Assembly: GCA_000708835.1 (NCBI GenBank)
Contig: DF237508.1
Span: forward strand, 1 to 58,206
Direction: 5' to 3'
Length of the DNA: 58,206 bases
Source of the DNA: Klebsormidium nitens
Lineage: Eukaryota; Streptophyta; Klebsormidiophyceae; Klebsormidiales; Klebsormidiaceae
This document shows positions 32,401-38,439 of the stretch, piece by piece; positions within the stretch are counted from its first letter, which is position 1, and each line of letters begins with the position of its first letter. Below the pieces are notes generated by a model that was not told where the DNA came from, did not search any database, and worked only from the letters and a program-made list of their open reading frames with translations. The position numbers and the translations under genes are program-made.

Positions 32401-33884
32401 GACCTTAGATGCGCGGTTGGGGCGGCTTGTCGCCAGCGGATGAATGGAGTATAATCTGGTGGGCTCTCATTGATGCGGAATTTGAGGGTCCGCTTTTGTA
32501 ACATGGTTCTGTGTCTCAGTCATGCGTACGATGACTTGGTTTACTTGCTTGCAGACTGCCTGCATTGCGGAGAAACTGGTGGGCTGATTTTTTTCAATCA
32601 GGTTACTTTGGTCCCCTGGTCTCTCCCTTGGTCTTTACTGTGGCTACGATAGTCCTCGAAGGTGTTGCATATCGTTCTTCATTCATTTCAAGGAAAGCAC
32701 AGGAATATATTTTCAAAGAGGCAGAGTATTCCCCGGTACATCCAGCTGGAAGAGGGAACTGAACAGGTATGTGGAGGCGCCAACCTAAAAGCGTTTGGTG
32801 TCAAACCAACTGGCGCCCAAAAGACACCACAGGCCACCTTGGCATTGCCCTGGATGTTCTTTCTGCCACCTTTACATACACTCATTGATAAGTAATGACA
32901 CTGGTGCTTGAAATTGGCCCCTGACACCCAAACTAGCAGGGACCTTTTGAGCCAGACCTTACTCAGATACACTATGCCAGTGCAACTGTACTTCAAAGTA
33001 TTCGCTGTGCTGAATATCTTAACAGCTGTCAGTACTGTAAGCCACACCTCATGCAGCTGTATCTCACCAAACAGGTTTTGACTCCTACAGCAGGTCATTC
33101 TTGCGATTGAACCATCCAGGATTCAAAAACAGGGGAATATGCAGGAGTAAGTTGTCGCTGACATCTACCCAAGTTGAGGGCGGAAGTCAAGGTTTCAAAA
33201 GAAGTGCAAAGGTTCCTCACAGGGGGGCATCCGGGTGGGCAAGTTAACCAAGTGGTGGTGGAAACAGTTGCCTTATGATGGTGCAATCTAGCGCGGAGAG
33301 CCCTTAAGATAGAGATCTGCCTTACAAAAGCCCCCAACCGTGCGCCGTCTTACGTCAAATCATTGCTGGCCCTGGTAATCTACGATCCCGCATAAGATGA
33401 CCCTGTCAAACTGCAATTGGCTTGAAAGCCGATGTAAAAGAGATTCCTTGTAGTTAAGTGACCTTGCACGATAAATCCCTGGTAAAGCACTGAATTCTAT
33501 GAGCTCCCAGCAATTTTCCTAAGACAGAGGTGGTATAAACGCACAACCAGCTCAGACCACCTGTGACTATCCAATTGTAGTTTATCAAGCCACCACAACA
33601 AGACTCGCTCCCCTTACCTGCTGTGTGTTGGAGTAATAGGAGATGACATCGCATGGCGTATCTTCTATGAAGACCGCGTTGCCCCCCATGTACTGGTCAG
33701 CTGAGAAGCCAGACCCATAGATGTACAGAAGTGTACCACCCGACACACTACCAATTGTTGGAACAATTGAGGTGATAACAGGCGCAGAAGGGACCTCCAT
33801 GACCATTTCACCATCAGTCTCAGTAATGTACAAGTTAAATAGAAGTACAAGAGCAAAGTAAAGCGGGGATAGTTGAGAAGCCAT
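1541..33884 (-). CDS. PKHD1L1-like: Fibrocystin-L (PKHD1L1)-like giant receptor, 38 exons
   Basis: Large single-pass membrane protein of the fibrocystin family. The joined coding sequence is 12,861 nt (about 4286 residues), close to the animal protein as I recall it. Order along the protein: signal peptide (residues 1-24), three IPT/TIG domains, PA14 (about 285-465), three repeats of about 100 residues in exon 10, IPT domains, second PA14 (about 1530-1665), IPT domains (about 14 in all), first G8 (about 2155-2280), parallel beta-helix repeats, second G8 (about 2985-3100), more beta-helix repeats, a membrane span (about 4008-4030) and a 250-residue tail. All 38 exon phases agree, so the gene looks intact. 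Exon coordinates are in the block entries below. Animal relatives sit on cilia or stereocilia surfaces; the role here is unknown. Start chosen at the first ATG before a clear signal peptide. The family call is firm; individual small-exon borders are less so. Confidence 0.9.
2864..5976 (-). other. Fibrocystin-L exons 33-37: membrane-proximal ectodomain
   Basis: Exons 5662-5976, 5008-5203, 4250-4515, 3589-3729 and 2864-3218. The stretch is conserved-looking but has no simple domain name: RIAFDNVPRGAQLYFYRPD, DCDGALHIMIKDLDGSFMGV, a Cys pair region (GCADHGWCFGYTCQKR) and NFVSNLAFVLGIDTTRIKVV followed by AGSVLVDWE. The last part resembles the autoproteolysis-like or SEA-like segment seen before the membrane in this family. 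Exon 37 turns into a Pro/Gly/Ala-rich linker. Exon 36's acceptor region has a 15-base duplicate 84 bases upstream of it in the transcript. Confidence 0.8.
3716..3814. repeat. 15-base duplication at the exon 36 acceptor
   Basis: AGCGTGGAAGACACC occurs at 3716-3730, covering the first bases of exon 36, and again unchanged at 3800-3814 inside the adjacent intron, a period of 84. The upstream copy has lost the acceptor AG. Read on the minus strand, both copies give VSSTL in the same open frame. Confidence 0.6.
6388..11162 (-). other. Fibrocystin-L exons 26-32: second G8 domain and beta-helix repeats
   Basis: Exons 10963-11162, 10421-10672, 9294-9873, 8745-8898, 7855-8222, 7055-7354 and 6388-6510. 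The G8 domain spans exons 27-28 (LFWSDPLTWGNGT, then LGWFLVLDVDSPRLKSLTIE, then SIFINGGELLIGNSTNPY). Beta-helix repeats follow (NVIDFLYAGDVTGSYVRTSS, SVVLLSGSNNTIARNLALGN, NSVTGNVAAGSERLGFRV). Exon 32 ends CAG|GCAAGA with no GT in reach before the next exon's phase, so this intron most likely uses a GC donor. Confidence 0.83.
12351..12780. repeat. Three copies of the exon 24 end with its donor site
   Basis: The last bases of exon 24 with the donor (12686 upward) are repeated in the intron at about 12357-12415 and 12538-12595. The copy at 12374-12411 matches the exon at 37 of 38 bases over the core GCCGTCCGCATTCGGACGGG and what follows. The middle copy keeps a donor-like CAG|GTGCGC; the far copy has lost it. 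Steps between copies are 150 and 181 bases. Confidence 0.75.
14811..15800. repeat. About six tandem copies of the exon 21 start with its acceptor site
   Basis: A unit of about 153 bases contains an acceptor (minus-strand CCGCCCAG|G) and the first 75 or so bases of exon 21. Landmarks (the start of the GCGCTTGGGG-like core) fall at 14828, 14981, 15134, 15284, 15440 and 15605, giving steps of 153, 153, 150, 156 and 165. A seventh fragment is visible near 15750. The copy at 14.81-14.89 kb is the real exon edge. The copies near 15.13 and 15.28 kb still encode YNP(D/E)D(H/Y)PTGPSYTPNV; the others carry frameshifts or a deletion. Confidence 0.88.
16170..16530. repeat. Three copies of the exon 20 start with its acceptor site
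   Basis: The first 70 or so bases of exon 20 and its acceptor (exon start at 16241) recur with acceptor borders at 16385 and near 16505. The second copy is highly similar and lies exactly 144 bases (48 codons) from the first, in the same open frame (DGIEQDNAIFGNLGALTRKS against DGIEQNNAIFGNLGALTRKS). The third copy is decayed and ends in a stop (AILGTR then stop). GGAACG-type words fill the spacers. Confidence 0.85.
18440..20862 (-). other. Fibrocystin-L exons 16-18 (part): five IPT domains
   Basis: Exon 16 (19829-20862) encodes four IPT units in a row, each opening with a V-T-S-V-x-P-type strand (LVTSVSPVNLNGSANITL, AVTSVSPANGSVYGGTVLTV, AVSSVNPAQIPPATSTLVTL, VTSVQPTKGGLAGGLVMTI). Exon 17 (19194-19301, 108 nt) opens the fifth (AAVSPTRGST), which is completed at the start of exon 18 (17657-18677; AGGTLVTLSGSGFG). 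Phase 0 is kept at both joins. Confidence 0.87.
21263..22690 (-). other. Fibrocystin-L exons 13 (end), 14 and 15: second PA14 domain
   Basis: The end of exon 13 (RFAMRFAARFAGFIAVPTTG, then NYT), exon 14 at 21712-21946 (FFLTSDDGSLLYLNEVLVV, then GDYVPFRVDYFQGDGGLGLE) and exon 15 at 21263-21340 (78 nt, VGIEVQVNGLPATVNGYSF) complete a second PA14 fold. The S-D-D-G-S-x-L-Y-L-N and R-V-D-Y-F-Q-G-D-G signatures are typical of PA14. The 22.19-22.29 kb part of the intervening intron contains a 35-base imperfect direct repeat. Confidence 0.85.
22191..22289. repeat. Imperfect 35-base direct repeat in an intron
   Basis: GCGGAAACCCAGAAGCGATG (22191 on) recurs as GCAGAAACCCAGAAGTGATT (22255 on); both continue AAGCTTCGTACTTC. 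The period is 64, within the intron between exons 13 and 14 of fibrocystin-L. No function is evident. Confidence 0.7.
22470..25578 (-). other. Fibrocystin-L exons 11-13: central IPT domains and start of second PA14
   Basis: Exons 24719-25578, 23920-24318 and 22470-23161. Exon 11 holds three IPT units (ISSVSPTNGTIGDTITISG, then STQGGTLVTLTGSGF, then VESVNPARIAATGGGLILI). Exon 12 holds one (ITSVIPSAGTLAGGSVLTI) with a Cys-rich insert. Exon 13 holds two (ITRVFPRTGTISGSITVTG, then SAAGPLSGSLEGGQVLTLQG) and enters the second PA14 at GLVAQYFYYGVP. Donor phases 1, 1 and 0 fit the following acceptors. Confidence 0.85.
26164..27564 (-). other. Fibrocystin-L exon 10: three repeats of about 100 residues
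   Basis: This 1401-nt exon is the longest in the gene. It encodes three diverged repeats with the pattern (F/T)-x-L-x-(hydrophobic), then A-T-A-A-E-V-x-x-A-L-E-A-L-P-G, then V-T-V-x-R, W-x-V-(T/S)-F and G-x-x-P-L-L-x-V. Examples are DATAAEVGTALEALPGV followed by TWDVTFAGMPG, SVSDIQAAIIASAQPVLG followed by QWNVSFPF, and QAREILESLPAIKPGDVDVS followed by GWRITFQGNLAGQQPLLVV. Similar repeats lie between PA14 and IPT domains in algal and animal fibrocystin-like proteins as I remember them. Between the first and second repeats is a linker rich in Gly, Asp, Phe and Ala. Confidence 0.8.
28426..28553. repeat. Imperfect 27-base direct repeat with inverted core
   Basis: AGGTGCCCTTCTACCAGTGG at 28426 and AGGTGTCCTTCCACCGGTGG at 28527 both continue TTAAGGT, a period of 101. 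GGTTAAGG (28443-28450) is also inverted as CCTTAACC (28464-28471). It lies in fibrocystin-L intron 8, just inside the donor of exon 8. Confidence 0.6.
29698..29740. repeat. Heptamer microsatellite (GCTTTCC)n
   Basis: Five consecutive GCTTTCC units with further TTTCCG words on both sides, in fibrocystin-L intron 5 close to the donor of exon 5. On the transcribed strand it reads GGAAAGC. Similar GGAAAGCGGAAAG runs occur near 9250-9275 by another donor. Confidence 0.75.
31621..31640. repeat. Perfect 16-base palindrome (ACTAGTCTAG doubled)
   Basis: ACTAGTCTAGACTAGT at 31621-31636 is its own reverse complement and is made of two tandem ACTAGTCTAG decamers. It lies in fibrocystin-L intron 2. Confidence 0.7.
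31907..32110. repeat. Two copies of the exon 2 end with its donor site
   Basis: The end of exon 2 and its donor (border at 32055) is duplicated in intron 2 with a border at 31912. CACCTGTCCGCATTCGCCGT is identical in both, and the following bases (TGCTGCACAGCGAGTCCCC and TGATCTTCTCAAACTCA) match with a small insertion that contains CCCTAAA-like words. The offset is 143 bases, not a multiple of three, so use of the inner donor would shift the frame. Confidence 0.8.
31949..31983. repeat. Short telomere-like CCCTAAA tract in an intron
   Basis: CCCTAAAACCCTAAAACTCT followed by AAAACCCC resembles degenerate plant-type telomere repeat (CCCTAAA). It interrupts the duplicated exon 2 end. Related words are at 12636-12660 (CCCCTAACCTATAAACCCTA) and, in the other orientation, at 44203-44215 (GGGTTTAGGG). 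Confidence 0.55.
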
Positions 33885-35518
33885 CCCTTGGTGCAGCTAC
33901 GGGATAAACTCCAGCTATATATGTGGGGATTTCAATCCCTTGGGCTCATCAGTGGAGCATTTGGCTGCCAAAGAACTCCCCGCATCAGCGGACCTTTTCA
34001 AGATTCATGTGACAAGTCCCCTGAGCATTTGCCGCTTGTTGCCAGCTTTTGCTAGCTTCATTACAAGCTCCGAGCTCACCACGCAAATCATAATGCAACC
34101 TTGGCGACAATTGAACCTTCTGTACTTCTTTAAACTTTTGTCATGATTTGCTGGCCTGATCACCAATCTCCGGCCTGGTCATCATCACATGCCCACTTTT
34201 TCACGAAAACCGTCCGATGAGGTCGATGAGGAGCGGTGGGCGGTCGATAAAATTTCAGTTCGTTCGGGATTGCCCAACAAGAAACTTCGTCGGTGAGGGT
34301 TTTGGATCATCGCGCCAGTCCGGTCGAGCCGCCCAGGTGCATGTGCGGCCGCGGCCCGGTTCCGCCGCGCCGGCCGGAGCCATGCTGCAGCAGAATTAAT
34401 TGATCACTTCAACGTTTGCTTGCATGAAGTGGGAAAGTGTAACGTTGATGCACTCTGTGCTTCGAGTAGAAATCTGGTCAGAAAGAGTTGTCACATGCTC
34501 CGTAAGTTTGGCAAAATTTGTTAAGACGCTACATGCGCTCCTGCAGCATTATGAGAGACTAAATGGGATCCTGACGAGAATCAAAAGCTGAAAAGATTTT
34601 GTGCCGCTGCCTGGCAGGGCATATATGCCCAGGCTTATAAGAGATGACCCGATTGTGGAGGATGCGGTGCATGCACCACGCATGCATGCATGCAGTTGTA
34701 GGTCGTTACTTGCTCCCACTATTACAAACTAAGTGTGGGCGCGCGCATCGCTCTCGCTCAAAATGCGTGGAGTCCATGGCTTGCGAGTGTCATGGTGATG
34801 ATGTGGGGCCTTTCAACCGAACGTGACTGAATGTGCGCAAGTTGCTGGCAATTGACCATCAATGGTGCCGGACATTCTACTGCACAAGAGGTCGGAATGC
34901 ATGTAATGATCAGCGCTCGAACATTACAATTGCAGTTTACTGGCCCGCCACAGTCCATTTCTATGTAAGGCTTGACTGAAGAGAGCAACATGACCGTCCA
35001 GCTCATAAACCATTCCCATTGCGGCTTTCACTCAAAAATTCTTGACGAACTGACGATCGATCCCTTCAGTTCACCTGATTTCCTGAAGTATCAAACACAA
35101 AACAAGTTGAAAGAATTGATATCAAAGCTTTTAAAACAATCGGGTCCCAGTCTCGAATCTGGATCAATGGAATTGAATCTATGTAACGACACCATGTAAT
35201 CAGTCGCGTTCCAAGAACTTGTCTATGACAACCGAAAAGGCAGCGAATCCAACACATCCTATACACGCTGCTTGTGGCCCAGCTGCAAACAAGTCGAAGT
35301 AAGCTATCAGCTATCGCTCCCCCGAGCTGCCTGACTGACTTGATCTGCACAACCTCAAAGCAGGCGCCGACAAACTTCGAAGCATCCTGTTCTGCTCAAC
35401 CACGTAGGCAGTAGAAGTGGATGCTCCCATGGGAACACCTAAGCACTCAAGTTGATCTAAGCAGTGGGAGCGCGGCGTCACTGGAATGTTTCTAGGCTTC
35501 TCATCTTATATCTTTCAA
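33885..35518. other. Intergenic region between fibrocystin-L and TIM22
   Basis: About 1.6 kb with no convincing gene. It should hold the fibrocystin-L promoter on the right of its ATG and the TIM22 3' end at the left of 35519. It contains CATG-rich words around 34655-34692, including GCATGCATGCATGCA, and is AT-richer than the exons. Small open frames on both strands are not supported. Confidence 0.5.
33914..33924 (-). promoter_or_regulatory. Possible TATA box of fibrocystin-L
   Basis: On the minus strand the word ACATATATAGC lies 30-40 bases upstream of the predicted start codon at 33884. A TATA box here would imply a very short 5' leader, so either the leader really is short or the motif is chance. 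Confidence 0.25.
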
Positions 35519-37928
35519 CTAACCACCGCACTCTGCTCCAACACGGGATCGACCTTGGTTGATTGCTAGCAAATCCGTACCCACATTGACCGCGTTTTTG
35601 ACAAGAAGCATCTCTCCTGCCTGAAGGAACAAAGATGGACTTCCCGACTTTTGATCAGCCAAAACCAGAAATCAATGTTTTCGTATTGAAAGATGCAGAT
35701 TAGCTCACCTTGGGCGGCAAGCACCCCCCCGGTAAAGCAGCCCGCTAGCATTCCGTTGTACATATCGTGCTTGGCCCGAGCCTGCAGAATAGGATGTCAA
35801 TTCACGAAACGCAAGGCCAGTCAAAGAATCCATGCAATGACGGGTGTGGAAAAGGCACTGCCATCCTGGGTCTGGATGCTTTGGAAAATCGCAGCTACTT
35901 TATGCAGACTTCCGACAATCGTGGATCGGGACAGCTGTCGTGCCTAAGAAAAGGAACTAACGATGGAGCCCTCTTCACCGCTTGCGACTCTTCTGTCGCA
36001 TTTGCAAGGTGTGGCTCCCTATCACAGTCGTTGTTTGAGTAGGATCCTTCGAAGAACGGGCGTTTTTCCCAATCAGGATAAACCTCTACAACGGAGTACC
36101 CAAGGAGCTCAAATCGGATTAGCCGGCATGTTTTTGCCTCCACCCGTTTGGTGACGTCTTGGCTGCCAGGAGAACCGCCGATCACTGAAAAAAACACTTT
36201 TCCTAGCTTCGTGTTCAATAGCGTGTTCCTTCCGAAATCTCCGAAAAGCCTCTTCTTCGGTTGCCTGACAATAGCATGTTCCTTCGAAACCTCAGACGAG
36301 CACACACAACCCCAACGAAACACCCCCCGAGAAAAATCAACGATCTATTGCCGATCGATTCTATCACCCACCTTTTCGATGACACATTCGCTGCCGGAGA
36401 AGACCGCTCCCATGACCGCAAACGCTTTTGCAGTGCTGTAGCTGCGAGACCCCATCTGGCGCAGCGTGTGCATCAGCTTTTGTCGTGACGTCCACCCCGT
36501 CTCGTCAACGAACGGGTCGCTGAAACTGCCCAAAAGGAGCCCCATAAACAGCCCCATTCCTCCGCCTGCAGCCGGGAATCGCTGAATTGAAAACGGAGTC
36601 GGATAAGGCATTCGAGAATTTGACGACAGCGTTCTTGGACGGGGGGCAGACTCTGTGGTCAAGAACGAGCGATTCAAACTGTGTAAGTGTTCGAGGTTTT
36701 CGGGGAACTGTTCGATGTGCAAGTTGGTGCAGGTGGCGAAAGGCCTGAGTAACATTTATGGACCGCCACGATTTCTGCCCTGTCAGAAAAAAGTCGAAAC
36801 GTAATCTTCTGAGAACGCAGTCGTTCGCTGTGCGCGTTGCCTTTTGTCAAACAGGCGCCAGGAACAAACTGCCGGAGAGAAATGTTGGACTAGGCCAGGA
36901 CAAGGCCCATGAAAAGCCAGACTTCCCCATCTCACAAACATGGAGCAATGAAAAGAATCTTCTCGTGCATAAGCACCTCAGAGAACAACCTGCTTTGTGT
37001 TCTCCCACTTGCCAATCTCATCGGAATCTATCATTTGCGCAGTAACATGCATGCTTTCTACAATCTCGAGCTTCTCAGAGGCTGAGAGCTGTCGTCTCCA
37101 AACGGTTGGGAAAGGAAGCCTGACACAGAGCTTGAAGCCTAGCCCAGGAAGAGAGTGAACTTCATCCTCCTTAAGGGAGTATGAAGCGACGCCTGACATC
37201 TAAAGCTCCTCCATCAGAAGCTTATGACTCAGCTTTTTGAAGACCTGTCTGCAAGCTTGCCCGAAAAAAGGGGGACTCGGCAACAGATCTCAAGCCGCTC
37301 TTTTTGCCAGAGAACCGACAATCAGCAGATCTATCCAATCAGTGGTATATGTGATCAACGCACTCTCTGCGAAAGTGTCTCACTATGTTGAGAAGGTAGT
37401 GAAATGAGCTGACGGTATTGAAGTGGGTCTGTTCGCTGTACAAAGCTCTGCAATTCAGGCAGCCTATTCCAGCTGCGTCTGTATTCACTTAAGAAAAACG
37501 TTGAAAGGGTGATGCCAGAATTACAGTTCTCTGAGAAGACACAGTGACGCTTCCCCAAAATGTGGATCTAACAAAGCGGAGCAACCAGACATCATAATTC
37601 AGGACTTCTGACTAAAAAGTCAGCTGTGATTTCTCCCATTTTCCCATTTTTCGCGGCAGGTGCGCATCAAGAGCTCAGTGAATGCGGAACCGCTGAATGC
37701 CACTTGCGCCACCACCACCGCCTCACCTGCAACGCCCGCAAAGGCCGACCTCACAAAGCAATTGTTCATGAAGTCCTGCGCTTGCATCTCCTCAGGGCTG
37801 GGCATCCGAAACTGCTCCGTTGCATCGCTTTGAGGAGCTGCTGGCCCCGACTGCGCATCACTTTTGCGCGCGGCTGGATCCTGCAGCAGCTCTGCCTGGT
37901 TGCTGGGTTGAGCAGGCGGATCCGCCAT
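35519..37928 (-). CDS. TIM22: TIM22, mitochondrial inner-membrane translocase subunit
   Basis: Channel-forming subunit of the carrier translocase, which inserts multi-span carrier proteins into the mitochondrial inner membrane. Exons 37727-37928, 36372-36565, 35709-35781 and 35519-35616 join in phase to 188 residues, normal for the family. A Pro/Gln-rich N-terminus is followed by EEMQAQDFMNNCFVRSAFAG, then GGGMGLFMGLLLGSF, then TAKAFAVMGAVFSGSECVIE and the Tim17/22/23 signature region HDMYNGMLAGCFTGGVL. The predicted end (EMLLVKNAVNVGTDLLAINQ and a short tail) does not match the usual last helix with its G-C-x-G-F-x-x-F-S motif, so the last exon is uncertain. The gene is head-to-head with NAA30, 511 bases between start codons. 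Family call firm; C-terminus tentative. Confidence 0.82.
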
Positions 37929-38439
37929 CGATCTGCAAGCGTGCAGCTCTAAGAAAGGTGGTGCGAAGGCTGCTCGGATTGTTGATGAGTGGTTTCAAGC
38001 GGGTCTCGACTCTCGACTCTCGATCTAGCTGGCCCTGCTAGCGCTAGCATGATCAGCTGAAGGTCGCGACACCAATGTGACCAATGGCAAGGGTGACATC
38101 AGGCAGTGGGCTGTGTGGGACAGTGAAGCCGCATTGAACCGTCCGGCACGGTAATGAGTTGGACACTGAAGAAGGCCAACCGTTGCCACAGAAAGACTCG
38201 ATTGGGCGCGGATCTTCTCTCGGTCTAGTTGGATCAGCTCCTTGAGGAAGGGCTTTGCATTTCAAAGCGCAGAGCGGTTACTGCGGGGAGAACCAAAATC
38301 CAGTCTTGAGTCACTCTCAAGGTGGCTTTGCATTTCCACATTTGCCAGTGGCAGGTGTAGGATCTGCATTTCTGTCAGCATTCCATGTTGTTCAGTTGCT
38401 TTTGTCCAGGAAGCATCAGCCTTCTGTAGGCAGTGGGTC
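37929..38439. promoter_or_regulatory. Shared divergent promoter region of TIM22 and NAA30
   Basis: The 511 bases between the two start codons should hold both promoters and 5' leaders. No TATA box is obvious. There is a palindromic GCTAGCGCTAGC near 38038-38049 and a CTCGACT/CTCTCGA-type repeat just before it. An in-frame upstream ATG-equivalent frame extends the NAA30 frame leftward to 38242, so a longer NAA30 N-terminus cannot be excluded. Confidence 0.45.

Larger units (their letters stand above)
30601..33884 (-). other. Fibrocystin-L exons 1-4: signal peptide and first IPT domains
   Basis: Exons 33618-33884, 32055-32326, 31121-31286 and 30601-30746. Exon 1 starts with a hydrophobic leader (PLYFALVLLFNLYIT, then a polar cleavage region) and enters an IPT/TIG fold (VITSIVPTIGSVSGGTLLYI). 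Exon 2 carries a second (VVSEVSPVAGPVGTRLTLSG) and exon 4 a third (VLSVTPSSGGLAGGVNVTI). These immunoglobulin-like domains follow the family pattern I-x-P-x-x-G-x-x-x-G-G-x-x-(I/L/V)-T-(I/L)-x-G-x-G-F. Phases at the four donors are 0, 2, 0 and 2, each matched by the next acceptor. Intron 2 holds a decayed second copy of the exon 2 end. Confidence 0.85.

Noticed and set aside
34200-34400. GC-rich plus-strand open frame (about 60 codons) between fibrocystin-L and TIM22
   Set aside because: Short, Arg/Gly/Ala-rich, no splice partners or motifs.
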